Shown: positions 21,490 to 33,207 of the stretch, piece after piece
Numbering within the stretch: position 1 is the stretch's first letter
Layout: each line of letters starts with the position of its first letter
Assembly: GCA_950022295.1 (NCBI GenBank)
Contig: OX465598.1
Span: 183,205,501-183,269,500, forward strand
Origin: Bromus sterilis
Taxonomy: Eukaryota; Streptophyta; Magnoliopsida; Poales; Poaceae
Direction: 5' to 3'
Length of the DNA: 64,000 nucleotides
Notes under the pieces: generated by a model
Databases searched by the model: none
Seen by the model: the letters and a program-made list of their open reading frames with translations, nothing else
What the model was told of the DNA's origin: nothing
Position numbers and translations under genes: made by a program

Positions 21490-22349
21490 CTAGGTCACCT
21501 TTGTTGAAGGTTCAAGTGCGCAAGCGACTGCTTTGGTAGTTGTGTACCTTGTCCCGGTACCCCTCTGATTTTGCTAGGGCGATATCTCTTGCTTCGTCAG
21601 CTTCATCTTTGTCATCTTGTAATGCTTCTTCTGCTTCTTCTTCTTCGTACCCAGTGACCCGAGGTGCTCCGAACTTGAGGTCATGTGGTAGTACTGCCTC
21701 TGCCCCGTACACCATTAAGAAGGGTGTGTACTGGGTCGCGGTGTTTGGTGTAGTTCGTAGGCTCCATAGTACCGCGAGGAGTTCTTCTACCCAATTGCCG
21801 GCGGCTTTCTCGAGTGGGGCGAGGAGCCGCTTCTTGATTTCCTAGCATACAAGGCTGTTTGCTTTTTCCACTTGGCCGTTGGACTGCGGGTGCGCGACTG
21901 ATGCATAATTGATTTTGATGCCCAGTTCTTCGCAAAAGTTCTGGAATTCTGCGGCTGTGAAGTTCGTGCCGTTGTCCATGATGATGTTGTGTGGCACTCC
22001 GAACCTGAAGATGATCGATTTGATGAAGTTGACAGCCGTGAGGGCTGTGAAGCTGGTGATGGGCACTGCTTCGATCCATTTAGTGATCTTGTCGACTGCG
22101 ACGAGCAGGTGTGTCCTTCCGCCCTTTGATGACTTCTTGAGTGGGCCCACCATGTCGAGTCCCCAGGTGGCGAACGGCCAGGATAGTGGTATGGTCTTGA
22201 GCTCTGAGGCGGGGGCGTGTGGCCTGTTGGCGAATTTCGGGCAGGCGACACAACGCCGCACGATTTCCTCTGCGTTTTTCATGGCTGTGGGCTAATAGAA
22301 CCCGGCTCGGAATGCTTTGGACACGAGTACTCGACTGCTCGCATGGTGC
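21490..22349 (-). pseudogene. T2 integrase (broken, cut by GP3)
   Basis: The minus-strand frame 22282-21842 reads a zinc-finger end (CVACPKFANRPH) and the core of an rve-type integrase: WGLDMVGPL, VAVDKITKWIEA, MDNGTNF and HPQSNGQVEKAN give the D, D, E catalytic residues. A stop at 21842 separates it from the C-terminal part (21715-21512, YGAEAVLPHDLKFGAPR), which lies in another segment and also ends early. T3 has this region open. GP3 cuts the N-terminal part at 22350. The protein would not be functional. Confidence 0.85.
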
Positions 22350-23905
22350 TGATACGTCCAAAACGTATCGATAATTTCTGCTTGCTCCATGCTTGTTTTG
22401 TGTGATATTTCTATGATCTAGATACACTTTCATACATTTTTGATGATATTTGGACTAACCTATTAACTCACAGCACCCCAGTGCCAGTTCCTGTTTTCTG
22501 CGGTTTTTCTATTTCAGTTTTCCCCCATATAAAAAGTGCCAGAAAAATTCGGGAAAATTCAGATAAAAAATCAGCGTGACGGAAGCTTCGAGAAAAGCCC
22601 GAGAGGGGCCAGAGGGGGGCCAGGGGGGCCCAGGCGGCCACCCGGGGCGGTCCCCTCCCCTGGACGCGCCAGGGGGGCGCCTGGGGCCCCTGGTCCACCT
22701 CTGGCTGCCCCCCTTCGCCTATTTATCCCCCGTCACGGGAAAACTCCAGAAGCAGAACCCTATTCCGCGAACTCGCCTCTGTTTCTCCGCCGCCGCACTT
22801 CCAAGATCGGGAGGACCAAAATACCTCTTCCCGGCACCCTGCCGGAGGGAGGATTGACCTCCGGGAGTCTCCTCTCCAGCATGGATGTTCCCCGGATGTC
22901 TCCTGAGTCGTTTTCCTTGGACAATGGGTCCGTGATCAGTAGCTATGTGATGTTCTCCTCCCCTCTTTGATCTTCATTGTTTAGACCTCATGAGCTGCCC
23001 TACATGATCGAGGCACCTTTGTAATATTTCTGCTATTGCTATGTTGAGTTTGATCGGATCTGATGTATTATGAGCTTATGTTCAGATTGTGATAGAGTAA
23101 TATATTTGGTTTTTATCTCTTATATTTTTGTTCCTAAGTAATTCTTGCATGCTCTCCGTTGTTGTTTATTTCTTTGGCCAAGTAGTAGGTAGTGACTCCA
23201 AGAGGGAGAGTTGTGCTAGATTGTGGGCTCATGCCTCCCCGATGACATGCTTGAGTGACAGAAACATGAGTCTAGGGGATGTGCTGTTGCCACAAGGGGG
23301 AAAACAACGGTGCTTGTAACCGTGGTTACAAGGATTGTTTACTTTACGCAAAGTTCTTTTTAATGCAGTTGTCTGTTTCTTTGGGTTTACACTTTGGGTG
23401 GGGCTCGCAACTTAATACCTGCGAGATGTTCTGGATAGATATCTCAAGGTGGATGATTAGTAGTAGATGCAGATGGATTTCGGTCTACTTACCTTGGCGT
23501 ACTGCCTGTTCTTTTGAACCTCTTCCTTTCTTTTGTAGCATAGTTAGCATTGCGGTGCGTTCTTAATCCTGTCAATTGCCTTTCTGTAATTTGTTTACCT
23601 CGCATAGAATTTTTATCGTCTTTTGGGAGAGAGACATCACTAGCGAACATCACGTATCCCCTTGCATTTTATCATTTGTGAACAACAAGACCGAAGAGAT
23701 TGACAACCTCTCTGAACTTCGTTGGGAGCAAAGTTATCTGTGTCTGTGTGAAGGTCCGCGTCAGTTGCGCCACTGACACCTACTTATCATCTCTGGAGTC
23801 CTACTAGAGACAAACCTTGGTATCTTTACTGAGGGAAACTTGCTGCTGTGCCACATCACGCCTTCCACTTGGGGCCTACCAACGAAGGGCGAGAAGCCGT
23901 CATCA
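22350..23905 (+). repeat. GP3 5' LTR (1556 bp)
   Basis: TGATACGTCC to GCCGTCATCA. It lacks about 75-80 bp that the 3' LTR has after CATCACGTATCCC (near 23660), which explains the length difference. No coding sequence is credible; short ORFs here recur in every GP LTR. Confidence 0.85.
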
Positions 23906-23916
23906 AGAGCAAATTC

Positions 23917-23934
23917 TGGCGCCGTTGCCGGGGA
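23917..23934 (+). promoter_or_regulatory. GP3 primer-binding site (tRNA-Asp type)
   Basis: TGGCGCCGTTGCCGGGGA, 11 bp after the LTR. It is complementary to the 3' end I recall for plant tRNA-Asp(GUC). Confidence 0.7.
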
Positions 23935-24159
23935 CTCCAAGTGCTAAGATAGGGGAGTTGCACACTACCCTTTACGTTTGTTTTTTTAGTCTTGTTAGTT
24001 TATCTTTCAGTTTTTATCTTTGTGTCTTTTATCAAAATTTACAAAAAATAATTATTTATCTTGCTGTTAGTAGTCCTCCTAGTTTAGATGAACATGTTAG
24101 GACTAGGTTCTTTGCGGGAATTAGAAGTTCTCGATTTCCGTCAAAGGGATGGATAAAAT

Positions 24160-24483
24160 ATGAAGAAGGCATGGGACAGAATTTCTGAAGCACATAAAAG
24201 AGTTATTCCTTGGATATCTATAAAAATTGTGCTTAGAAATTTTTACCATGGTCTTTTTAAGTGGTGTAAACACTCTCTTGACATTATAGCTGAGGGAGAT
24301 TTTCTAGAGTGTGATGAAGATAGAGCTCTTGAGATTTTGCATAGTCTATCTAGTTATTTTGTTTATGATAGTAGTGTTGATATTGTCATAGATAGACTTG
24401 CCACTATTGAAAAAAGACTGGATGCTCTAGATTTGGGGAAAGTAGAGGAACTTAAGTCCAACAAGAAGAAATGTTGGAGATAG
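24160..24483 (+). CDS. GP3 gag-like remnant
   Basis: An ORF of 107 codons ending in TAG at 24481-24483. The motif NFYHGLFKWCKHSLDIIAEG resembles the capsid-type segment of plant Gypsy gag proteins, and a charged C-terminus follows. The frame is also open upstream of the ATG with an interrupting stop (TAA near 24149), so the N-terminus of the original gag is lost or out of frame. The next ORF follows immediately after the stop in the same frame, which suggests one former gag-protease ORF with a stop. Confidence 0.5.
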   Translation: MKKAWDRISEAHKRVIPWISIKIVLRNFYHGLFKWCKHSLDIIAEGDFLECDEDRALEILHSLSSYFVYDSSVDIVIDRLATIEKRLDALDLGKVEELKSNKKKCWR

Positions 24484-24924
24484 ATGATGATTGGGAGCCC
24501 TTTGTTAGGATTAGCATCTCTAACCAAAGCTTCCTTGCTTTTTTGTGATATTGGATCCGCAGTTTCTACTATGCCAAAAATAGTTTATGATTCTTTGAAA
24601 CTGGATATGAATATATTATCATCTTATCATGAACATTCTAATGGAGATATCTCAGAGGTTAAAGGAAAGGTAAAAGAAGTCCAAGTTGCATTCCTTCATA
24701 GGACTGCACCAATGGATTTCTTCATCATGGAGCCAAACCAAAGGAACATTGTGCTCGGAAGAGACTTCCTCCGTGCTATGAAAGGCTTCATTGATATTGG
24801 TAATAGGCACATACGCTTACGCGGTATGGCAAAAGGTAAGTATATCTCACCTAGTAAAAAGAAGAAGGAACTTATTGAAAATCAATTTGAGGGCTTTTAT
24901 GATTCTGATCTTGGGTACCCTTGA
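24484..24924 (+). CDS. GP3 retropepsin-like domain protein
   Basis: 146 codons, starting with ATG ATG right after the upstream TAG. The active-site region reads CDIGSAVSTMP, and IVLGRDFLRAMKGFIDIG is the C-terminal psi-loop part of an aspartic protease fold. As in GP1, the middle residue of the D-S/T-G triad is replaced (D-I-G). Domain spacing matches the GP1 copy at 6140-6450. There is no pol frame downstream. It may no longer be an active enzyme. Confidence 0.65.
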   Translation: MMIGSPLLGLASLTKASLLFCDIGSAVSTMPKIVYDSLKLDMNILSSYHEHSNGDISEVKGKVKEVQVAFLHRTAPMDFFIMEPNQRNIVLGRDFLRAMKGFIDIGNRHIRLRGMAKGKYISPSKKKKELIENQFEGFYDSDLGYP

Positions 24925-27614
24925 TTCTTCTTTTTGCATCATGCCTAGCTAATGGCTTTAAAGAAGCGCATTCGGGAGGCAGCCCGCAATGAATTTAGGT
25001 TTTTCTTTTTGCTTTTGTTGTGTCTTGATGATTGTTACTACTGTAGCAACATCATTGTATCTTTACTTTTCAGCTTTGTGCCAAGTTATAGCCTCTTCGG
25101 CAAGTGAAGTAAAAGTTGTGACATGCTGTCCAGAAAACAGATTCTGTCCTCGTGACCAATTGCAGAAAAATCCCAGTTCATATTTTTGAGCTGAATGTTT
25201 TACACAATATGCTCTATAAAATTACGAAACTTCCGTATGTTCTGAGTTTTTTGATTTGAGTTGAAGAAGTGCCCCTAAAAAATTCTTTACTATCTGTTGT
25301 TCTGTTTTTCACAGATTCTGCCACGTTTTTTCTCTCCTAACTTTTGCAAACCTTAAGCTTGCTTTTTCTTTTCAAAAACTTTTTGGCACTCTTGAGAAAC
25401 AGTAGCTCTTCAAGATTATGTTTAAATGCAGTGGAATTTTTTTTATTTATTAAGGGTACTAACCTCTCTAATCAGCTTATGATGAGTTATGTATGAAGGG
25501 AGTTTTCAAGTGTGCATTGGAAGATGATGAAAGAAGATCCAGGAGTGTCAAGCGCTCAAGCTTGGGGATGCCCCCATGCATCCCCAACAAATATTCAAGT
25601 AGACTCAAGCGTCTAAGCTTGGGGATTCCCCCCGTGCATCCCCTTCTCCATCAACCATCATCAGTTCGTCCTTCGTCTCACTATATTTTTATCACTTCAT
25701 GTGTTATGTGCTATGCTTGGAGCGTCTCACTCTTAGGTTTTATTTTTCTTTAGCTTTGCTTGCTGTTCATAACAAGTTAGATCCTTTCTTGCTTTGTGTG
25801 GGAGAGAAACACGCTCCACTTTCAAAATCTAGAACACATCATAGGATTTTTCATGCCTATCTTTTTGTCGTTGTGTGTTCTTTATCTTTTCATAGCTACT
25901 GCCATGTTTAGTCTTAGTTTTAGTTTGTATTTAGCAAGAGCTTTGGCTTTTGTTTAGTTTGTTGCTGCAACTCTCTTTAGTTTTCATGTTTATCTTGTTA
26001 AGAGAGTTGGTTGTTGCACTGATTTGTGTCTTGTCTTGAAAGTAGGTAATTGAGGTTGCTATTTAATTTTAGTAGTAGCTTGCAATAGTTTTGAGGCATT
26101 GTTGTGAGTAATGTTTGGACTTTTGGTGTCAAGAGCTCTTGCCTATTAGTGATAGGTGTCGTATTTTGGGCAATCCTTGTTTATTTCTAAAACCTACAAA
26201 ACTAGTTGAGAACTCTAGCTACTAGATAGATCACTACTCTTCTGAGGAGTCGAATATTAGAGTACACTCACGTACCATGAGTCGAGGATACGCAAGGTTA
26301 ACCAAACCCCCATACGCTCCTCCTCGGGGTACTTGTCTCTTTGTGAACCTCCTTATTAGATTGAGAGTTACCGATAATAAGTGCATGAGTTCTTCGGACT
26401 AATGTAAGTATTGAGAGTTGACACTTCCACCTTCCCATATTCTGCTAGCCTTTCCCGTGCCGTGCATTGCATTCTTCTCACTCCGAGAGTTGGTGTCCAC
26501 CTTCGCCGGTACATCCAAACCCTTTGCATGATACGCTCTGTCATCATAAGCCTCCCTTTATTCTTCCTCAAAACAGCCACCATACCTATCTATCAAGGCA
26601 TTTCCATAGCCTTTCCGAGTTACATTGCCATGCAACTTCCACCTCTTCATGACTTGATCTTCATGGCATACATGTTCCTGCTATACTGGATGCGACATAC
26701 ATTGCATACATCATGATAGTTACATCTTCTTTATGATTTTGAGTACCTTGTAAAGTGTGAAAGATCTCCTTTACCTTCTTGTAAAATAGAGTGTTGCCCT
26801 TAAGTGAGGAAAAGATCCCAAAGTGGACACATTAAAAGATCCCAAAGAGGAAAAATGAGAGTTAAATAGAAAGAGCCATTGAGGCCACCAAAAAAAATAC
26901 AAAAAACTAGAAAAAAGAGAAAAAGAAATAAAAAGAGAGAAAGGGGCAACACTACTATCCTTTTGAGAGATCCACACTAGTACTCCCTCTATATCTTTGT
27001 ACTCCATAGAGATGATCTTTATGCATATAGTTTGGAGAGCTTCTTAGCTCGTATGTGCATCCATTGCATGGCAATCCCTACTCCTCACATCATATCTATC
27101 ATTTGGCATCTCTTGCCTATGATTGTCCTCATTGATGTGAGCCTTTTTCATCCTTTTTGTCTTCCTCCTCCACCATATTTCTCTCTTTGCCATCCTAAGT
27201 GTCAACTCTCGTGCTTACGCTCATCCATTGCATGAGTGCTCGAAATATCGAAAAGGAGTGGATCAAATAGACATGTACCTGGCAAGTGGTCTGGGGACGA
27301 GTCAAGATAAGATTCCAAAGAAGACCAAGTGTGAAACTTTAGTAGATTGAGTTCTCAACAAAAATACTTTTTTCTCGTATTCCCCATTCTCCTTTCTTGC
27401 ACGCAAACACCATTTGGAGACATTCGAGTCACGGTCTTTTGTTACTAATTTCAATGCTAATATAGACTCTTGCCTGTTATGACTTGAATTGAATCTCTGA
27501 CCTTGATTGCTTTACTTTTCAAAGTTCTTTTATGGTTGCTAGCATGTCACCACAGAAATTATGTTGTTATCATTTACCTACTCGAGGAGGAGCAGGAATT
27601 AAGCTTGGGGATAT
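24925..27614 (+). other. GP3 3' noncoding region
   Basis: 2.7 kb without convincing coding sequence. A hairpin CGGG-AGGCAG-CCCG (24973-24986) sits just after the stop, equivalent to 6601-6616 in GP1. Two polypurine-like AAGCTTGGGGAT copies at 25558-25569 and 25615-25626 are each followed by an inverted repeat. Long blocks (25800-27600) match 6830-8490 of GP1. The true polypurine tract is at 27602-27614. Confidence 0.6.
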
Positions 27615-29243
27615 TGATACGTCCAAAACGTATCGATAATTTCTGCTTGCTCCATGCTTGTTTTGTGTGATATTGCTATGATCTAGATACACTTTCATAC
27701 ATTTTAGATCATATTTGGACTAACCTATTAACTCACTACACCCCAGTGCCAGTTCCTGTTTTCTGCTATTTTTCTATTTCAGTTTTCCCCCATATAAAAA
27801 GTGTCAGAAAAATTCGGGAAAATTCAGATAAAAAATCAGCGTGATGGAAGCTTCGAGAAAAGCCCGGGAGGGTCCAAAGGGGGGCCAGGGGGGCCCAGGC
27901 GGCTGCCCGGCGCGGCCCCACCCCTGGCCGCGCCAGGGGGGCGCCTGGGGCCCCTGGTCCACCTCTGGCTGCCCCCCTTCGCCTATTTATCCCTAGTCAC
28001 GGGAAAACTCCAGAAGAAGAACCCTATTCCGCGAACTCGCCTCTATTCCGCCGCCGCCGCGCTTCCAAGATCGGGAGCACCAGAAAACCTCTTCCCGACA
28101 CCCTGCCGGAGGGAGGATTGACCTCCGGGAGTCTCCTCTCCACCATGGATGCTCCCCGGATGTCTCGTGAGTATTTTTCCTTGGACCATGGGTCCGTGAT
28201 CAGTAGCTATGTGATGTTCTCCTCCCCTCTTTGATCTTCATTGTTTAGACCTCGTGAGCTGCCCTACATGATCGAGGCACCTTTGTAATATTTCTGCTAT
28301 TGCTATGTTGAGTTTGATCGGATCTGATGGATTATGAGATTATGTTCAGATTGTGATAGAGTAATATATTTGGTTTTTATCTCTTATATTTTTGTTCCTA
28401 AGTAATTCTTGCATGCTCTCCGTTGCTGTTTATTGCTTTGGCCAAGTAGTAGGTAGTGACTCCAAGAGGGAGCGTTGTGCTAGATTGTGGGTTCATGCCT
28501 CCCCGATGACATGCTTGAGTGACAGAAACATGAGTCTAGGGGATGTGCTGTTGCCACAAGGGGGAAAACAATGGTGCTGTAACCGCGGTTACAAGGATTG
28601 TTTACTTTACGCAAAGTTCTTTTTAATGCAGTTGTCTGTTGCTTTGGGTTTACACTTTGGGTGGGGCTCGCAACTTAATACCAGCGAGATGTTCTCGATA
28701 GATATCTATGGGTGGATGATTAGTAGTAGATGTAGATGGATTTCGGTCTACTTACCTTGGCGTACTGCCTGTGCTTTTGAACCTCTTCCTTTCTTTTGTA
28801 GCATAGTTAGCATTGCGGTGCGTTCTTAATCCTGTCAATTTCCTTTCTGTAATTTGTTTACCTCGCATAGCATTTTTATCGTCTTTTGGGAGAGAGACAT
28901 CACTAGCAAACATCACGTATCCCGGTCCATATCCTCATTATTGTTTCCAAGCTATATTTACTTTTCTGCATTTACTTTCAAGTTGCTATCATTATCCCCT
29001 TGCGTTTTATCATTTGTGAACAACAAGACCGGAGAGATTGACAACCTCTCTGAACTTCATTGGGAGCAAAGTTATCTGTGTCTGTGTGCAGGTCCGCGTC
29101 AGTTGCGCCGCTGACACCTACTTATCATCTCTGGAGTCCTACTGGAGACAAACCTTGGTATCTTTACTGAGGGAAACTTGCTGATGTGCCGCATCACGCC
29201 TTCCACTTGGGGCCTACCAACGAAGGGCGAGAAGCCGTCATCA
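27615..29243 (+). repeat. GP3 3' LTR (1629 bp)
   Basis: TGATACGTCC to GCCGTCATCA, followed by the GGTGC duplication and the T2 RNase H/integrase linker. It retains the segment around 28921-28998 missing from the 5' LTR. Confidence 0.85.
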
Positions 29244-29248
29244 GGTGC

Positions 29249-30822
29249 CCGCGTGTGCCTTCGTGGATTTCGAGCAGTAGGGATTTGCCGTCCTCTTCGT
29301 CGATGCACCTTTGGAGTACCTGGGTGATGCGGCGCTTGTATAGTTGTTTTTTGATCACCGTGAACGCCTTGGATCGTCGGCTGATGCGTCGTGCTTCGGC
29401 CACGTCTTGAGGTAGTGTACCTTTGATTAGGAATCTGAGGAACGGTTTTTCCCAGACAGGTCCTTCGAGCTCTGTCAGGGCTGTGCTGTCGGGTGTGCTG
29501 GTGCTTGTGCCTTCTGATGGGCTTGCTGCTGCCACCTGCGCCAGGTCCGCTGCTTCCTCACCGTCCACGACTGCTTCAGGTGCTGCTGCCTGTACCTTCA
29601 TGGATCTCTGGCTGATTCTTTCGAAAAAAACGCCGGGGGGTATTGGTCCTCGGGTCGAACCAATGTTCGCGAGTTCGTCAGCTTCTGTGTTGTTGGCCCT
29701 GTTGATGTAATTGAGCTCGCAACCGTCGAAGCTTCCTTCCTGTGCGTTGTAGAGCTCCTGGTAGGCTGCCATGTTGTCGACTATTGTGTCGCAGTTTCTC
29801 ATCGTCTGCTGGACGACAAGATTGGAGTCCCTGTAGATTATGAGGCGAGTGGCTCCGCACGTTTTGGCCATGCGCATGCCATGGAGGAGTGCCTCGTATT
29901 CTTCTTCGTTGTTGGAGGCGTGACTGAATTTGATCTGGAGGACATATTTTAGCTTTGTTCCTTTAGAGGAGATGAGCACAACTCATTCCCCGGCTCCTTG
30001 TTGTCTCTTGGACCCATCGAAGAACATTGACCATGAATTTGATAGGTCTGGGGGGCCTGGTGTCTGAACCTCCGTCCACTCGACCAGGAAATCTGGGAGT
30101 ACTTGGGCTTTGATGGTTGTTGGGTGCTTGAACTGCAGGTCCCGTGGGCTGAGCTCAATGTTCCACTCGGCGACTCGTCCAGTCGCTCCAGGGTTGTTGA
30201 GTATGTCAGCGAGTGGTGCGCTGCTCACGAGTGTGATAGGGTGCTCGTCGAAGTAGTGGGACACCTTTCTTGAGGTCATGATGACGGCCAGTAGTAGCTT
30301 CTGATAATGCGGGTACCGCTACTGGGATTTGGTCAGGAGCATGCTGAGGTAGTAGATTGGTCTCTGGATGCTCTGGACCTTGCCTTCTTCTGTGCGTTCG
30401 ACAACGAGCGATGTGCTTACTACACTGTTGCGTGCTGCCACGTAGAGGTATAGCTTCTCTCGTTCCTTGGGTACCGTCAGGATTGGTGGGGTCGAGAGTG
30501 TCTTTTTTAGGTCCGCGAATGCTTGGCGGGCTTCCTTCGTCCACTCGAATTTCTCTCCTTTCCTGAGCAGCTGATAGAAAGGAAGCGTGCGTTCTCCCAG
30601 CCTGCTGATGAAGCGGCTTAGGGTTGCGAGTCTTCCAGTGAGCTGCTGTACTCCTTTGACGTCGGTTGGTTCTTGCATTCAGGCGATGGCTTGGACTTTC
30701 TCAGTGTTTGCCTCGATTCCTCGGGCAGAGACCATATAGCCGAGCAGCTTCCCCGCCGGTACGCCGAATGCGCACTTCTTTGGGTTGAGTTTGATTCTGT
30801 ATTTGTTGAGCGCTGCGAAGAT
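29249..30822 (-). pseudogene. T2 RT C-terminus, RNase H and archaeal-type RNase H
   Basis: Fragments read in series on the minus strand. 30678-30319 is the RT connection and first RNase H part (TGRLATLSRFISRLGER, ILTVPKEREKLYLYVAA). 30279-29983 continues with WNIELSPRDLQFKHP and the start of a second RNase H (MFFDGS). 29979-29249 holds its catalytic blocks NNEEEYEALLHG, IYRDSNLVVQQ and NNTEADELANIG. A second, archaeal-type RNase H after the first is the hallmark of the Tat lineage. Several stops and frame changes separate the fragments. GP3 follows at 29243. Confidence 0.8.
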
Positions 30823-32415
30823 TTAGCGCAGGTCGTCAAGTAGTGTGGCTGCTTTGTAGGTCTTAATGACGATGTCGGCCACATAGACTTGCACATTTCT
30901 TCCGATTTGCTCTTTCAGGCAGGCCTGCATCATTCGCTGGTATGTGGCACCTGTGTTCTTGAGCCCGAAGGGCATGGTCCTGTAGCAGAATACACCATAG
31001 GGGGTGATGAACGATGTGTGCTCTTCGTCTTCTTCCTTCATCCTGATTTGGTTGTATCCTGAGTAGGCATCAAGAAAGGAGAGTAGATCGCACCCTGTTG
31101 TCGAGTCGATTATCTGATCGATTCTATGCAGGGGGAAGTGGTCCTTCGGGCAATGCTTGTTGACTGGTCTGTAGTCGACACACATGCGCAGCACGTTCAT
31201 GTCTTTCTTGGGCACCAGCACTGGGTTGGCTATCCAGGTGGCTTTCTTCGTTTCTCGGATGAACTGGGCGTCGAGTAACCGGTTGACTTCCTCTCCGATT
31301 GCTCTACGCTTGGGCTCCGAGAATTGTCTCAGAGCTTGCTTCACCGGCTTAGTGTTTTGCTTGATGTGTAGGGCGTGCTCGGCGAATTCGCGTGGTATTC
31401 CAGGCATGTCGGCTGGGCACCACGCGAATATTTCCCACTCATCTCGAAGGAAAGTGACGAGAGCCGTCGCCTGCTCCTCTGGTAGGTGGGCGTACACGCG
31501 AACTGTTTTGTCTGGGTCCGTCGGGTGCACTTGGTGAGTGAATGTGTCGCTGTCGATGCTGAAGTCGCGTTCATACTCCTTAGATTTGCTTCGGCTCACC
31601 AATGGAAAGGTACTCTTGTCCATCACCATGGCTATTTCTCTGAGTTCTTGTTCGGCTCCGAATGTGTCGGAGATTTTGTGAAATTCACGGTCACATTGAT
31701 CTGATTTGATGAAGCTTCCGTTGATCGTGAGGACTCCCGTTGATCCTGGCATCTTGAGCTTGAGGTAGGCGTAGTGTGGAACCGCCATGAACTGCGCGAA
31801 TGCTGGCCGTCCCAATATGGCGTGATACTGCGACTGCCGGTTGAGTACTTCGAACTCGAGGACGTACTTTGCGAAGTTGCATCGGTTGCTGAAGACAACT
31901 TCAAGTTCGACGACTCCGAGGGATGTGGCTGCTTCTCCTGGGACTAACCCATGTAACAAAGTGCTCGATTTCTTCCATACTGATCGTGGGATCAGCATCT
32001 TTTGCAGGGTGCTGGCGAAGATGATATTCATGCTGCTGCCTCCGTCCATGAAGACCCTATCGATGTCGTACCCTCCGATTTGTGCATCGAGCACCAGGGG
32101 CGCGTACCCCGGTCTTGGGACTGCGGGTGGATGGTCGTCCTGTGAGAACGTGATGCTGGTCTCCGCATCATGTAGCTGGTAGACTTCGACTATATTTATG
32201 CTCTCGGCTGCTCTAGCTTGCAGGGTGTAGGCGTCGCGTTGTGCTTGCGGCACCCTTCCCTCTTGGATCATGAACACCTGTCCTTTCAGCGGGCTGTGAC
32301 GTCCTTCCGGGCTTGAGGGCGGAGATTGTTCGGGTCGCCGGTTGCGCTTGTCTTCTTTCTGCTTTTCCTTCTTGAGGTCGTCGGCTAGCTCGTTGAACAG
32401 GCGGCAGTCTCCCAA
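30823..32415 (-). pseudogene. T2 protease-RT segment with altered RT active site
   Basis: An open frame of 530 codons on the minus strand. A charged gag-end segment precedes a protease with MDGGSSMNIIF and ILGRPAF, then an RT with PVLVPKKD, CVDYRPVNKH, LSFLDAYSGYNQ and MPFGLKN. The catalytic Y-x-D-D reads Y-V-A-D (Ala codon at 30877-30879), which should abolish polymerisation. The frame ends at a stop at 30823 within the thumb. It corresponds to the middle of the longer T3 polyprotein. Confidence 0.85.
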
Positions 32416-33187
32416 AGTGTGACCTGACCTGACGCGTCCCCAGTCATCGTGCAGAGTCCTGCTAGCTGCTCTCTAACCGTGAGTTTTCTAGATCCGGCGT
32501 GCCTCTTCCTTCTTGAGATTCTAAAGATTTGCTCGTGATCCTCCGGGTGTTCGTGGAAGCGAGGGTCGGTTTCGATTCCTCGACTCATATCTTGGTTCTT
32601 GATGAGGTTGGAGAATTCATCTGGCCTTCGATCTTGGTCATAGTACTCGCCCACCGGTGTCTCGGAGTCGTTGTTCTGGCTGGCGGTAGGTGCTCGTGCG
32701 ACGGCGTGTCGTCGAGTGGCCGTCGGTTGCTCGGCTGCGTGACGTGGCTCGTTCAGTGGAGCCTCGCCGTAGATCTCCCGTACGCGCTTTTTGGGTCGTT
32801 GAGTCCTTCTTCCTTGGCGATGGTTCTGCTGATCGCTGGTTTTGATCTCGTAGTCATCGTCTTGATGTGCGGCGGGTGCCCGGGCGGTGGTGGGTTGTCG
32901 AAAGATTTGCGAGTCCTCCGCTGCGCCTCGCGGTTCGTTGAGTGGAATTCCTTCGTAGAGGCCTCTCGCCGTTATTCTGGATCGTCGATTACTTCACTGC
33001 TGACGCTGCACTTGGCCGTTACCGTAGTATCGGTCCTGGCACAGCTGTAGCCCGAGCGATCTTGACGGGGTGGCAGAGATGTTTGTCGTGATCTTGAATC
33101 CTTCGAGTGGGCTAGATCTGGTCCTTGCCCTTGAGTAGTGGCTTGCTGAAGACGGGACCGCCGAGATCGTGATCCCAACCTGTGTAG
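32416..33187 (-). pseudogene. T2 gag remnant (no capsid)
   Basis: The minus-strand frame 32654-32385 reads GEYYDQDRRPDEFSNLIKNQ and ISRRKRHAGSRKL as in T3, but a short deletion near 32450 removes the bases that in T3 encode the middle of a C-H-H-C motif and shifts the frame. Towards the primer site (to 33187) only Arg-rich low-complexity frames are visible. There is no room for a capsid domain between primer site and protease. Confidence 0.65.
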
Positions 33188-33205
33188 TTCCCACAGACGG
33201 CGCCA
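33188..33205 (-). promoter_or_regulatory. T2 primer-binding site
   Basis: TGGCGCCGTCTGTGGGAA on the minus strand, 2 bp inside the 5' LTR. The tRNA is not assigned. T3 has the same site with one change. Confidence 0.6.
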
Positions 33206-33207
33206 AT

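Larger units (their letters stand above)
22350..29243 (+). mobile_element. GP3: complete non-autonomous gag-protease retrotransposon
   Basis: 6.9 kb element in T2 with the perfect duplication GGTGC (22345-22349, 29244-29248). LTRs are 1556 and 1629 bp. A tRNA-Asp-type primer site lies at 23917, and an AGCTTGGGGATAT polypurine tract precedes the 3' LTR. The internal part (23906-27614) encodes only a gag remnant and a protease-like domain, followed by 2.7 kb of noncoding sequence. It lacks RT, RNase H and integrase and must be mobilised in trans. It shares LTR and internal sequence with GP1 and LTR with GP2. Confidence 0.85.

Noticed and set aside
23917..23934. Possible tRNA gene because of the tRNA-complementary text (also at 35503 and 49370)
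   Set aside because: Only the 12-18 nt primer-binding complement is present next to LTR ends; no cloverleaf surrounds it.
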